Shown here: piece after piece, positions 26,061 to 34,921 of the stretch
Layout of the letters: every line of letters starts with the position of its first letter
Position numbering within the stretch: the stretch's first letter is position 1
Assembly: GCA_026415435.1 (NCBI GenBank)
Contig: JAOAHC010000040.1
Coordinates: 62,001 to 126,000, forward strand
From: Clostridia bacterium
Lineage (GTDB): Bacteria; Bacillota; Clostridia; TANB77; CAG-465
Reading direction: 5' to 3'
DNA length: 64,000 nucleotides
Translations under genes and position numbers: made by a program
The notes under the pieces: generated by a model
Databases searched by the model: none
Seen by the model: only the letters and a program-made list of their open reading frames with translations
What the model was told of the DNA's origin: nothing

Positions 26061-27797
26061 TTACATTTTTTCTGGGCATTCAATTCCTAAAATTGAAAGT
26101 CCTTTTTTTATAACTAATCCTGTTGCATAAACAAGAGCACATCTTGCTTGTTTTAATTCTACATTTTCAGTTATAACTGGATAATCGTTATAGAATTTTG
26201 AAAAAAGTGAAGCTACTTCAATTATATATCTTGTAAGCACTGATGGTTCATAGCTTTCAGCTGCTTTTTTAATAATTTCTTCAAAATTTGATAATTCTTT
26301 TATAAGGTCTATTTCACTGGCTTCATATAGAAGTTTTAAGTTAATATCATTTATATTAATTTCATCTATATTAAATCCTGCTTTTTTTAGTATACTTTGA
26401 GTTCTTACATATGTGTATTGTACATATGGTCCAGTCTCACCATCAAACCTTAATACTTCATCTAAATCAAATACTATATCTTTTATTTTATTATGTTTTA
26501 GATCATTAAAGATTATAGCGCCAACTCCTACTTGTTTTGCTATAAGTGCTCTATTTTCTATATTAGGATTTTTTTCTTCAATTATCCTTTCAGCCTTCAT
26601 AATAGAATCACTTATTAAATCTTGTAAATATATAACAGTACCCTCACGAGTAGACATTTTACCTGTTTTAAGTCTTACCATTCCATATGGAACATGTATA
26701 AGCCCATCTGAATATTTCTTATCAACAAGATTTTTTGATACTTCAAATATCTGTTTAAAGTGATGTATTTGCTCATATGAAGTAACATATATAGCTTTAT
26801 AAAAATCATATGTTCTTGCTCTATATAACACTGCAGCTAAATCCCTTGTTGCATAGATAGTTGATCCATTAGATTTTACAATAATGCAAGGTGGTTCGTT
26901 TTCACCAAGTTTTACAACTTTAGCTCCTTCACTTTCTACTAATACACCTTTTTTATCTAAGATATCTATTACTTCATCCATCTTATCATTGTAAAAAGCT
27001 TCTCCATTATATGAATCAAATTCACATCCTAAAATTTCATATATTCTGTTGTACTCTTTTAAACTAATATCTCTAAAATATTGCCATAATGCTAAATAAT
27101 CTTTATCTCCATCTTCTAATTTTTTGAAGTTTTCTCTAGCTTTATCCATAATACTTTCATCTTCTTTAGCAAGTTTATTAATTCTCACATAAATATCAGA
27201 TAATATGTGAAGGGCATCTTTTTCAATGTCATATTCATCTTTAAACCTATTATATCCCTCTATAAGTAGGCCAAATTGTCTTCCCCAGTCGCCTAGATAG
27301 TTGATTTTAGTTAAATTATATCCTAATTCTTTATATAAATTAGAAATTGCGTGGCCAATTATAGTTGTTCTTAAATGTCCTAAGTGAAATGGTTTTGCTA
27401 TATTTGGAGATGAGTAATCAACTACTACATTTTTTCCACTTCCCTCATCTGAAGAGCCATAACTTTCTTTTTCACTCAATATTTTATTCATAACTGTTTC
27501 AGAAATATTTTCTGAACTTACAAAAAAATTAAGGTATCCACTCACTGGTTCTATTTTACAAATTTCTTCAGTTGTCTCTATACTACTACTTATTTTACAA
27601 GCTATGTTTGCTGGAGAATCTTTTAGAACCTTTGCAAGCTTAAAACATGGAAATGCATAATCTCCATTGCATGGATCTTTAGGTATCTCCAAACAGTCCC
27701 TTAATTCTTCAATAGTCACATTAGTTTGTCCTGATTCTAATTTTTCAGTTAAGGCTTTAACTATACATTCAGCTATTTTTTGTTTAATTTCTTCCAT
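26061..27797 (-). CDS. argS: Arginyl-tRNA synthetase
   Basis: 578 residues. Class I synthetase: the HIGH motif appears as PFHLGHLRTT, and the KMSK-like loop as GKMSTREGTVIYL. The N-terminal tRNA-recognition domain and C-terminal DALR anticodon-binding domain are both present. It is the third gene of a unit with TfoX-C and RNHCP proteins, overlapping the latter by 14 bases. No T-box leader is seen. Confidence 0.97.
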   Translation of the reverse strand: MEEIKQKIAECIVKALTEKLESGQTNVTIEELRDCLEIPKDPCNGDYAFPCFKLAKVLKDSPANIACKISSSIETTEEICKIEPVSGYLNFFVSSENISETVMNKILSEKESYGSSDEGSGKNVVVDYSSPNIAKPFHLGHLRTTIIGHAISNLYKELGYNLTKINYLGDWGRQFGLLIEGYNRFKDEYDIEKDALHILSDIYVRINKLAKEDESIMDKARENFKKLEDGDKDYLALWQYFRDISLKEYNRIYEILGCEFDSYNGEAFYNDKMDEVIDILDKKGVLVESEGAKVVKLGENEPPCIIVKSNGSTIYATRDLAAVLYRARTYDFYKAIYVTSYEQIHHFKQIFEVSKNLVDKKYSDGLIHVPYGMVRLKTGKMSTREGTVIYLQDLISDSIMKAERIIEEKNPNIENRALIAKQVGVGAIIFNDLKHNKIKDIVFDLDEVLRFDGETGPYVQYTYVRTQSILKKAGFNIDEININDINLKLLYEASEIDLIKELSNFEEIIKKAAESYEPSVLTRYIIEVASLFSKFYNDYPVITENVELKQARCALVYATGLVIKKGLSILGIECPEKM

Positions 27798-28116
27798 TTA
27801 AATCCCCTCCATTTTTAGCGTATTTTTCTACTATGCTATATATATTAGTTCTATCATCATCTTTGGCCACTATATTTCTTACCATTTTACCACACTTCAT
27901 ACACTTATATATTATGACTTCACCTTTTTTAGAATTTACTTCAACATTAACTGGTATAAGCAATCCCATACATTCATTTTTTCTGTCACCTGGCTCAATA
28001 TCAACGTGTATTGAATGTAAACAAAAGTTACAGTGATCTCTAGAAGTATATCTTAATTTATCTACAGGTTTTGAACAATTTATACATACAAACTCATTAT
28101 CATTTTTTATAAACAT
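27784..28116 (-). CDS. RNHCP domain zinc-ribbon protein
   Basis: 110 residues. FVCINCSKPV, RDHCNFCLHSIHVDIEPGDR and YKCMKCGKMVRN give two zinc-binding knuckles. The central block matches the RNHCP domain family, with RDHC for RNHC. Its role is unknown; nucleic-acid binding is a guess from the fold. It overlaps argS by 14 bases. Confidence 0.85.
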   Translation of the reverse strand: MFIKNDNEFVCINCSKPVDKLRYTSRDHCNFCLHSIHVDIEPGDRKNECMGLLIPVNVEVNSKKGEVIIYKCMKCGKMVRNIVAKDDDRTNIYSIVEKYAKNGGDLNGRN

Positions 28117-28127
28117 AATATTTTCCT

Positions 28128-28382
28128 TTATTTTATAGAATTATAGAATTCTTTTAGTTTATTTTTAGTACTTTCAGATAATTCGTAATCCTTTACAGTA
28201 TCTATTGTACTTTGAAGAGCATATAACATATTTATACATAAGCCATTATCATATTCTTTCATTAGCAAAAAATCTTGTTTGCTACCTAAATTAACAAGTT
28301 TTTCTGGCTCATCTATTCCTGCTTTTATAAGTAAACTCTCAGTATTTTTACCTATATTTTTTAATTCGCTTAATTCAGCCAT
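28128..28382 (-). CDS. TfoX C-terminal domain protein
   Basis: 84 residues, AAGGAGAG site. LKNIGKNTESLLIKAGIDEPEKLVNLG is the helix-hairpin-helix start of the TfoX/Sxy C-terminal domain, and MLYALQSTIDTV follows the family pattern. There is no N-terminal TfoX domain, so it is a stand-alone form. A link with competence is not implied. First gene of the argS unit. Confidence 0.85.
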   Translation of the reverse strand: MAELSELKNIGKNTESLLIKAGIDEPEKLVNLGSKQDFLLMKEYDNGLCINMLYALQSTIDTVKDYELSESTKNKLKEFYNSIK

Positions 28383-28405
28383 GATAAGTACTCTCCTTAT
28401 AACAT

Positions 28406-28434
28406 ATTTTACTATATAAAAGTCTCAATATCAA
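28406..28434 (-). promoter_or_regulatory. Promoter of the tfoX-C/RNHCP/argS unit
   Basis: TTGATA, 17-bp spacer, TAAAAT on the minus strand. Confidence 0.6.
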
Positions 28435-28465
28435 GTACAAACCTTATATAAATGTGGTAAATCGA

Positions 28466-28494
28466 ATAAAAGAGCCATATCTTGGCTCTTTTAC
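28466..28494 (-). terminator. Terminator of the rimO-rho-nucleoside kinase operon
   Basis: AAAAGAGCCA / TGGCTCTTTT perfect stem with a 5-base loop, directly after the last gene. Confidence 0.88.
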
Positions 28495-28497
28495 CCT

Positions 28498-30165
28498 TTA
28501 TCTATCAAAACATCCGCTTCCAATAAATTCACGCATTAAAGAATCAATTGGTATATTTTCAGTGCCTATAGCTAAGAAGTTATTTAAAAACTCATATAAT
28601 CTTCTTGATTCGGAGTAATATACACTGGTTCTTTTTACTTGAAGTAAAAGTGGTTGTGCATAGTTCTTTATTACACAAGGTTCGTAAACAAGACTTGAAT
28701 TATATATATAATCTACTTCATTTACAAATGGGAATATATATTTTTCTTCACCTTTTTTTACATTTGGCCATAAGTCAAATGTTTTTTCTACACTATGACC
28801 ACGAGTTGTATAATCTCTAACCATTCTTCTTAATATTCTAGTGTCAGTTGAAGATATTTTAGTATACCCATCTATATTTAAAGTTGCTATAGGGGATATA
28901 TATATCTTATACTTTTGGTTATTATCTGTAAACTCAGTAAGTATTGGATTTAATGCATGTATTCCCTCAATTATAAGGATATCTCTTTCTTTTAGTTTTA
29001 ATGTGCGTCCGTTAAATACTTTTTTACCTTGGACAAAATCAAATTTAGGAAGCTCTACTGTTTTACCTAATATTAAATCCTTCATTTGGTTATTAAATAA
29101 GTCAACATCAAGAGCGTCAACTCTTTCAAAATCATATTTTCCATCTGGTCCAATAGGTGTATCTTTTCTTTCTTTAAAGTAGTTATCCATTGAAATTGTA
29201 ATTGGGTTAAATCCTGTAAGACTAAGTTGTACACCTAATTTTTGAGCAAATGTAGTTTTTCCAGATGATGAAGGTCCAGCAATAAGTATCATTTTAACAT
29301 TTTGCTTTTTTTCTATATCAAGAACAAGCTCAACAAGTTGTCTTTGATGTATAGCCTCTGACATCTGTATTATTTCAACATCTTTATTTTTTAAAACCTT
29401 TTCATTTAATTTTGCTACATTATCAATACCTAATTTTTCGTTAAGTTTGTTAAACTCTATAAATGATTCATAAAGTCTATTTTCTTTTACTTCATTTGCA
29501 TGTTCAACAAGATTCATACTTTTATCAGGTATTACAAGTATTGCTCCATTTTTATATGGTAGTAAATCAAATTTTTTAACATATCCAGTATAAGGCGCTA
29601 GTGCTCCATAAAAAGAATTGTACATTCCGTCACAAAAATACATTGTTATATATGACTTTAATTTGTTACTCATATTTTCAAGCTTTACTTCATCACCAGA
29701 TGCTTTATATAAAACTTCTGCTTCTTCATAAGATATCATTTTTCTTAAAATTGGTAAATTACAAGAAATAATTTCTTCCATTTTTGATTTAATTTTAGCT
29801 ATCTTTTCATTTGTTAAAGTGATGTTTTTTACAACAAAATATTGATCTCTTGCAATAGTTGCTATAAATTCTACCTTAGCACTTGAAAATAGCTTGGTTA
29901 ACGCCATATATAGTATCATTTTTAAGGTTCTAGAATATATTCTATATCCATCTTCATTTGAAAGTTCCACAAAATCACATGTTGAATCCATAACAATTTC
30001 ATAATCATATGATCTAACTTCATTATTTATTTTTACTGCTAAAATATCACTTAAATCATTTTCTACTAATTTTAATACATCTATTACCTTAGTCTTGTAT
30101 GGTACTTTTACTTTTCTTGAATCCTCAAATGTTACTACAACACTGTTTTCATTAGTTTTGTTCAT
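28498..30165 (-). CDS. Nucleoside (uridine kinase-like) kinase with TGS-like N-terminus
   Basis: 555 residues from the ATG after GGAGG; an in-frame ATG 12 codons upstream has no good site. The N-terminal part (about 8-70) resembles a TGS domain. A middle region resembles the second domain of threonyl-tRNA synthetase. The C-terminal kinase (about 265-555) has P-loop GPSSSGKTT, SMDNYFKERKDTP, YDFERVDALD and IIEGIHALN, as in Udk. Such fused kinases are common in Clostridia and probably phosphorylate uridine or cytidine. Last gene after rimO and rho. Confidence 0.9.
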   Translation of the reverse strand: MNKTNENSVVVTFEDSRKVKVPYKTKVIDVLKLVENDLSDILAVKINNEVRSYDYEIVMDSTCDFVELSNEDGYRIYSRTLKMILYMALTKLFSSAKVEFIATIARDQYFVVKNITLTNEKIAKIKSKMEEIISCNLPILRKMISYEEAEVLYKASGDEVKLENMSNKLKSYITMYFCDGMYNSFYGALAPYTGYVKKFDLLPYKNGAILVIPDKSMNLVEHANEVKENRLYESFIEFNKLNEKLGIDNVAKLNEKVLKNKDVEIIQMSEAIHQRQLVELVLDIEKKQNVKMILIAGPSSSGKTTFAQKLGVQLSLTGFNPITISMDNYFKERKDTPIGPDGKYDFERVDALDVDLFNNQMKDLILGKTVELPKFDFVQGKKVFNGRTLKLKERDILIIEGIHALNPILTEFTDNNQKYKIYISPIATLNIDGYTKISSTDTRILRRMVRDYTTRGHSVEKTFDLWPNVKKGEEKYIFPFVNEVDYIYNSSLVYEPCVIKNYAQPLLLQVKRTSVYYSESRRLYEFLNNFLAIGTENIPIDSLMREFIGSGCFDR

Positions 30166-30217
30166 ATATTTATTCCTCCAGTACGGAATATATTGTATCA
30201 CTAATTAATATTTTTTT

Positions 30218-31534
30218 CTACTTTTTCTTAATATTTTCTATAAAAACTTTAACAAATTCTTGGTTTGTTTTAGTCTTAGTGATTATATTTATAATTTTCT
30301 CAATTATTTCCATATTACTTAGATTAGAATTTTGATTTGACATAATTCTTCTTATATATGTACTGCATTCAAGTTCCTCACTAGTTAATAACAGGTCTTC
30401 TCTTCTTGTACCAGATTTATATATATCAATAGAAGGAAATATTCTTTTTTCACTAAGTTTTCTATCTAGATGTAATTCCATATTACCAGTACCTTTAAAC
30501 TCTTCAAAAATTATATCATCCATACGACTACCTGTATCAGTAAGTGCTGTTGCAAGTATTGTAAGACTTCCTCCATTTTCTATATTTCTAGCAGCACCAA
30601 AAAATTTCTTTGGAAAATGTAAACATGCAGGATCAAGACCTCCAGATAGAGTTCTTCCACTTGGTTCTATTTCTAAGTTATTAGCTCTAGTAAGCCTAGT
30701 TAAACTATCTAAAAGTATTACAACATCCTTATTATGTTCAACTAATCTTTTTGCTCTTTCAAGTACCATTTTTGCTACTTTAATATGATTTTCTGGTGAT
30801 TCATCAAAAGTTGAATGAATAACTTCTGCATCAATAGAACGCTCTATATCCGTAACCTCTTCAGGTCTTTCATCTATAAGTAGTACCATTAAAATTGCCT
30901 CTGGATTGTTTTTTAATATACTATTTGCTATTTGTTTTAGCATAGTAGTTTTTCCCGCCTTAGGTTGTGCTACTATAAGACCACGCTGTCCTTTTCCAAT
31001 TGGTGCAAGTATATCTATTAATCTTGTTGCATATTCTTTAGGATTAGCCTCCATAACTAATCTTTCAGTAGGATATATTGGTATTAGCGAATCAAAATCT
31101 CTTCTTCTTAATGCTATTTCAAGTCTATCATCATTTATAGTATCAATATATATCATTGATGGAAACTTATTTTGAGGATCAGTAGTAAATCTGGCAATAC
31201 CTTTTAATTTATCACCTGTAGCAAGCCTAAATCTTCTAATCTGAACTTGTGACACGTAGATATCTTTACTTCCAGGTAAATAATTTTCACTTCTTAAAAA
31301 CCCATACCCATCTGGCATTACTTCTAAAATTCCAGAAGCTATATAATCAGTTTCGGGATTTTCAATTTGAATATCTACCTTATCCTCTAAACTATTAGTT
31401 CCTTCTAGTTTTTTTATAATTTCCTCGACTAAGTAATCTTTTTTTAATCTCTGATATCCATCCAATTTTAATTCTTCTGCAATATCTCTTAATTCTGTGA
31501 GGGTTGATTTTTTTAAAATATCTCTTGAGTACAT
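30218..31534 (-). CDS. rho: Transcription termination factor Rho
   Basis: 438 residues from the ATG 9 bases after AAGGAG; the ATG at 31543 abuts that site. N-terminal Rho-N helix domain, then a cold-shock-type RNA-binding domain (GYGFLRSENYLPGSKDIYVS). The RecA-like ATPase has PKAGKTT, LLIDERPEEVTD and ILLDSLTRLTRA. It ends factor-dependent transcripts. It lies 17 bases after rimO and about 50 bases before the kinase gene. Confidence 0.98.
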   Translation of the reverse strand: MYSRDILKKSTLTELRDIAEELKLDGYQRLKKDYLVEEIIKKLEGTNSLEDKVDIQIENPETDYIASGILEVMPDGYGFLRSENYLPGSKDIYVSQVQIRRFRLATGDKLKGIARFTTDPQNKFPSMIYIDTINDDRLEIALRRRDFDSLIPIYPTERLVMEANPKEYATRLIDILAPIGKGQRGLIVAQPKAGKTTMLKQIANSILKNNPEAILMVLLIDERPEEVTDIERSIDAEVIHSTFDESPENHIKVAKMVLERAKRLVEHNKDVVILLDSLTRLTRANNLEIEPSGRTLSGGLDPACLHFPKKFFGAARNIENGGSLTILATALTDTGSRMDDIIFEEFKGTGNMELHLDRKLSEKRIFPSIDIYKSGTRREDLLLTSEELECSTYIRRIMSNQNSNLSNMEIIEKIINIITKTKTNQEFVKVFIENIKKK

Positions 31535-31560
31535 ATATAACATCTCCTTTTTATATTCAA

Positions 31561-32877
31561 TTATATAATTAACTTACCAAATAAATCGTATTCACTATAA
31601 TCTATTATTTGAACCTTTGAAAACTCACCTACTATTACATTTTGACTTGTATTTTCATCTATTTTTAAATAAATTCTGCCATCTACATCTGGTGAATCCA
31701 TATATGATCTACATATAAAATATTGTTCGTCTTCAGATATAGATTCTATTATTACCTCATATGTTTTTCCTATAAAGCTTTTGTTATTTTTAAGTGATAT
31801 ATTTTTTTGGATACCAACTATCTCTTCAAATCTTTTTTCTTTTATATTACTTAGAACTTGATTTTTCATAGAATATGCTGGAGTATCTTCTTCTTTTGAA
31901 TAAGAAAATGCTCCTAGTTTATTAAATTTTAAGTCAATCACAGCTTGTTTAAGTTCATTAAAATCATCATCTGTTTCACCTGGAAAACCAACTATAACAG
32001 TGGTTCTAAGTATTGCATCAGGTATAATACTTCTTATTTTTTCTACCATCTCATATATTTTTTCCTTTGTATCACGTCTATTCATAAGTTTTAATATTTT
32101 ATTTGAAGCATGTTGTATTGGTATATCAAAATATTTACATATTTTATCATTATTTTTTATTTCATAAATTAATTCATCTGTTATTTCGTTCAAATACATA
32201 TATAATATTCTAATCCATTTAACATTTTCAATTTTTGAAAGTTTCTGTAAAAGTTCTGCAAGTTTAAATTCACCATATATATCATAACCATATCTTGAAG
32301 TGTCTTGTGATATTATACAAAATTCTTGCATTCCTTGAGAAGCCAAATCTTCTACTTCTGCTATAATATCTTCCATTTCTCGACTTTTAAATCTTCCTCG
32401 TATATTTGGAATTGCGCAATAAGAACACCTGTTATCACAGCCATCTGATATACGAATGTAGCAAGTTGGAAAATTTGAAGATACTATTCTTTTAGTAAAA
32501 TCTAGTTTATGATTTAAAAAATTTTGATTTAAAAACTCTGATAAAATTTCATCTATTTTGTAATACTCATCCACACCTATACAAAGATCAACTTCAGGCA
32601 TTGTTTCTAGTATTTGTGGTTTATATCTTTTTGCTAGGCAACCCGTCACAATTAAATATTTACACATAGCCTTAGTCTTATATTCCGCCATTTCTAGTAT
32701 AGTATCAATAGCCTCTTTTTTTGCAGATTCGATAAATCCACAAGTATTTACAATTAAAATTTCTGCTTGTTTTGGGTCGTTTACAATATTAAAACCTTTT
32801 GATTTGAATAGACCTAGTATCATTTCACTATCTACTTGGTTTTTTGTACAACCAAGTGTTACTAGACCTACGTTCAT
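31561..32877 (-). CDS. rimO: Ribosomal protein uS12 methylthiotransferase RimO
   Basis: 438 residues. The N-terminal MTTase domain carries Cys in LGCTKNQVDSE, NTCGFIESAKKE and VTGCLAKRY, for one Fe-S cluster. The radical SAM motif is GCDNRCSYCAIPNIRG. The C-terminal TRAM domain has SPDVDGRIYLKI. These details favour RimO over MiaB. It methylthiolates an Asp of ribosomal protein S12. First gene of the rho operon. Confidence 0.95.
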   Translation of the reverse strand: MNVGLVTLGCTKNQVDSEMILGLFKSKGFNIVNDPKQAEILIVNTCGFIESAKKEAIDTILEMAEYKTKAMCKYLIVTGCLAKRYKPQILETMPEVDLCIGVDEYYKIDEILSEFLNQNFLNHKLDFTKRIVSSNFPTCYIRISDGCDNRCSYCAIPNIRGRFKSREMEDIIAEVEDLASQGMQEFCIISQDTSRYGYDIYGEFKLAELLQKLSKIENVKWIRILYMYLNEITDELIYEIKNNDKICKYFDIPIQHASNKILKLMNRRDTKEKIYEMVEKIRSIIPDAILRTTVIVGFPGETDDDFNELKQAVIDLKFNKLGAFSYSKEEDTPAYSMKNQVLSNIKEKRFEEIVGIQKNISLKNNKSFIGKTYEVIIESISEDEQYFICRSYMDSPDVDGRIYLKIDENTSQNVIVGEFSKVQIIDYSEYDLFGKLII

Positions 32878-32908
32878 AAAATTCTCCTTTCAATTATTCA
32901 ATATCTGG

Positions 32909-32937
32909 ATTATATCATAAAATTTGGAAAAAATAAA
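32909..32937 (-). promoter_or_regulatory. Promoter of rimO
   Basis: TTTATT, 17-bp spacer ending TATGA, TATAAT on the minus strand; an extended -10 compensates for the weak -35. Confidence 0.6.
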
Positions 32938-32985
32938 GAGGTTTTAAAAAAGTTTGTGATTTTTTTGCAAATTTCTACAAATTTA

Positions 32986-33014
32986 TTGATTACATAATAA
33001 AAATATGTTAAAAT
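32986..33014 (+). promoter_or_regulatory. Promoter of the 33053 orphan
   Basis: TTGATT, 17-bp spacer ending TATGT, TAAAAT. The spacer has ATTACATAATA, a 9-of-11 relative of the TTTACATAAAA motif. Confidence 0.7.
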
Positions 33015-33052
33015 TATATTAACTATAAATTACATTTGGAGGATTCATAATT

Positions 33053-33400
33053 ATGAGTATACTAAAGAATAGGATTAATGAAGTAATCGTAGGAAAAAAT
33101 TTCGTGTTGAACTTTATTACTGAAAATCAAACAAAAAACAGTACTATAATTGAAAATGCAAGGTGTATAGTTAAGTTTTCGTACAAAAAAAATCGAGTTT
33201 GTGAAATATCTGTTTTTCTACCAAATAATGAAGAAAGTCCTGTTCTAAAATACAGTGGTATTGATTATGTTACCGCTATTGAGAAATCCAATTTAAATCC
33301 TGATAATAATTTTTTGCAAGAAGAAAAAAATAATATTCTTGACAAGAAATACTTCCTAGGTTTTGTAGTAAGAAACATGCTTAAAGCGTGTCACTGCTAA
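33053..33400 (+). CDS. Hypothetical protein
   Basis: 115 residues, GGAGGA site. Not recognised. It appears to be a soluble beta-alpha protein with ARCIVKFSYKKNRVCEISVFLP in the middle and a Cys-containing end (MLKACHC). It is a single transcription unit with its own promoter and a bidirectional terminator. In size and layout it resembles the other isolated orphans here, but I see no sequence likeness to them. Confidence 0.72.
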   Translation: MSILKNRINEVIVGKNFVLNFITENQTKNSTIIENARCIVKFSYKKNRVCEISVFLPNNEESPVLKYSGIDYVTAIEKSNLNPDNNFLQEEKNNILDKKYFLGFVVRNMLKACHC

Positions 33401-33403
33401 ATA

Positions 33404-33444
33404 AAAAACTCACACTATGTGTTAATACATATGTGTGAGTTTTT
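33404..33444. terminator. Bidirectional terminator
   Basis: AAAAACTCACAC / TGTGTGAGTTTTT arms separated by about 16 bases. It serves both the 33053 gene and dpaB. Confidence 0.8.
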
Positions 33445-33445
33445 A

Positions 33446-34030
33446 TTATTTAGCAAGTATTGGTTGCAATTGCTTACCTTGCATAGCACAAACCATTGTA
33501 TCAATTATATATGAATATTCATATACAAGTGATTTAGGTTTGTTTATGTGGTCATCTTGTCTGAACGGCACAAAGTAGTAATTTTTATCATTTATAAGTG
33601 AACCTATATTTTTGAAGTTTTGACCTAAACCATCATTAGTAGAAATAGCTATAACAACTGGTTTATTGTTTCTAACATGGCTTTTTGCTACCATAAGTAC
33701 TGGTGTGTCAGTTATACCTTCAGTAAGTTTTGCATTAGTATTTCCCGTGCAAGGGAAAATAAGTAAGATATCTATCAAATTTTTAGGTCCTACAGGCTCT
33801 GCCTTTACAATTGAATCTATAACTTTATTTCCTGTACTTTCTTCTAACATTTTTAAAAGATCTTCTTTGGCATAAAATCTTGTACTTTCGTTTCTTACTA
33901 TATTTGATACTATTGGTAGTATAGTAGAAACTCCCTCTGCTTTTAGTTCTTTGATTAAATTCTCTATTTTATCGAAATTACAAAATGATCCTGTAATTCC
34001 AAGTCCAACTCTAAGATTTTCAAGTCTCAC
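33446..34030 (-). CDS. dpaB: Dipicolinate synthase subunit B (SpoVFB)
   Basis: 194 residues, starting with GTG 10 bases after GGAGG. It is a flavoprotein-fold subunit (VGLGITGSFCNFDKI, ILLIFPCTGNTNAKLT, FVPFRQDDHINKPKS). It acts with DpaA to make dipicolinic acid in the mother cell during sporulation. dpaA, normally just upstream, is absent. The upstream gene is lexA, 63 bases away, across a palindrome. Its presence indicates an endospore former. Confidence 0.92.
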   Translation of the reverse strand: MRLENLRVGLGITGSFCNFDKIENLIKELKAEGVSTILPIVSNIVRNESTRFYAKEDLLKMLEESTGNKVIDSIVKAEPVGPKNLIDILLIFPCTGNTNAKLTEGITDTPVLMVAKSHVRNNKPVVIAISTNDGLGQNFKNIGSLINDKNYYFVPFRQDDHINKPKSLVYEYSYIIDTMVCAMQGKQLQPILAK

Positions 34031-34046
34031 GTAAAAAGCACCTCCA

Positions 34047-34074
34047 TATAATACATTTTATGAAATGCATTATA
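34047..34074. promoter_or_regulatory. 28-bp palindrome upstream of dpaB
   Basis: TATAATACATTT and AAATGCATTATA arms of 12 bases around TATG, with one mismatch that would be a G-U pair in RNA. It ends one base before the dpaB ribosome site and lacks a T-run. It could be an operator or an RNA hairpin; I cannot tell which. Confidence 0.45.
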
Positions 34075-34093
34075 TAAAGGTGTGTAGTACAAA

Positions 34094-34702
34094 TTAAATT
34101 TTTCTAAATAGTCCAACCACTTTACCAAGTATTTCTGGATTACGCGCAATAATAGGTTTCATTGTGCTATTTTCTGGTTGAAGTCTTACATAATCTTTTT
34201 CTTTATAAAATGTCTTAACCGTAGCATCTCCTTCTATCATAGCTACAACGATTTCACCATTTCTAGCTGTATTTTGCTTTGATACTATTATATAATCTCC
34301 ATCATTAATACCGGCTTCTATCATACTTTCTCCTTGAACTTTAAGTATGAAATTATCATTTTTTAGAGCTTCTCTATTAAAGAAACTCTCCCCAATAGAA
34401 AAATAGTCTTCTATATTTTCTTGAGCTAGTATTGGCTCACCTGCAGCAACTTTTCCCACAACAGGCAGTGTAATTGTAGATTCTTCACCAACAACTCTCA
34501 TGGCTCTTGTTTTTAAATCAGCTTTTGAAATAAGCCCTTTTTCTGCTAATTTCCATATATATTGATGCGCTGATGAAGTTGATTTAAAACCTAATGCAGC
34601 ACAAACCTCTCTTACAGAAGGTGGATATCCCGATTCTCTAATCTTTTCTTTAATATAATCAAAAACTCTCTGCTCTTGACCACTTAAATTCAATTCATTC
34701 AT
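34094..34702 (-). CDS. lexA: SOS repressor LexA
   Basis: 202 residues. The N-terminal winged helix (1-65) includes PPSVREVCAALGFKSTSSAHQ. Self-cleavage features are complete: the Ala87-Gly88 bond in KVAAGEP, Ser126 in QGESMIEAG and Lys163 in TVKTFY. It represses DNA-damage genes until RecA-stimulated autocleavage. Its own promoter carries two SOS-box-like palindromes, so it is probably autoregulated. Confidence 0.98.
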   Translation of the reverse strand: MNELNLSGQEQRVFDYIKEKIRESGYPPSVREVCAALGFKSTSSAHQYIWKLAEKGLISKADLKTRAMRVVGEESTITLPVVGKVAAGEPILAQENIEDYFSIGESFFNREALKNDNFILKVQGESMIEAGINDGDYIIVSKQNTARNGEIVVAMIEGDATVKTFYKEKDYVRLQPENSTMKPIIARNPEILGKVVGLFRKI

Positions 34703-34731
34703 ACAAATACCTCCAAAATTCTACGTTTATG

Positions 34732-34760
34732 ATTTTATCATATAAACTTGTGTTTGTCAA
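34732..34760 (-). promoter_or_regulatory. Promoter of lexA
   Basis: TTGACA, 17-bp spacer ending TATGA, TAAAAT on the minus strand. Two SOS boxes overlap or abut the -35. Confidence 0.8.
34744..34755 (-). promoter_or_regulatory. LexA box 1 of lexA
   Basis: AAACTTGTGTTT on the plus strand: (G/A)AAC-N4-GTTT palindrome inside the promoter spacer. Confidence 0.6.
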
Positions 34761-34770
34761 ACAAAAGTTC
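34759..34770 (-). promoter_or_regulatory. LexA box 2 of lexA
   Basis: GAACTTTTGTTT on the minus strand, covering the -35 edge. The GAAC-N4-GTTT core is the same as upstream of the LysM gene. Confidence 0.6.
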
Positions 34771-34839
34771 TTAATTTGTTAATATAAATATTTTTATATT
34801 TATCTAGCATTAATTAAACAAAAAAAGTCTAATTAAAAA

Positions 34840-34876
34840 ATAAAAACTAGGATATTATATTAATATCCTAGTTTCT
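34840..34876 (-). terminator. Terminator of the 34922 orphan
   Basis: AAACTAGGATATTA / TAATATCCTAGTTT, a 14-bp perfect stem with a 3-base loop and T-rich tail on the minus strand. Confidence 0.85.
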
Positions 34877-34921
34877 GAAACTGCAAATACCGCTTAAACA
34901 TATTGATAAGAAAGTCAAAAG

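Noticed and set aside
29790-30165. Threonyl-tRNA synthetase for the gene at 28498-30165
   Set aside because: Only the N-terminal domains are similar; the catalytic core is a uridine-kinase P-loop domain.
31534-31543. First in-frame ATG as start for rho, polA, tex, ymdB, and the rpe-alkD fusion
   Set aside because: In each case it abuts or nearly abuts the Shine-Dalgarno bases; the next start has the normal 6-9 base spacing.
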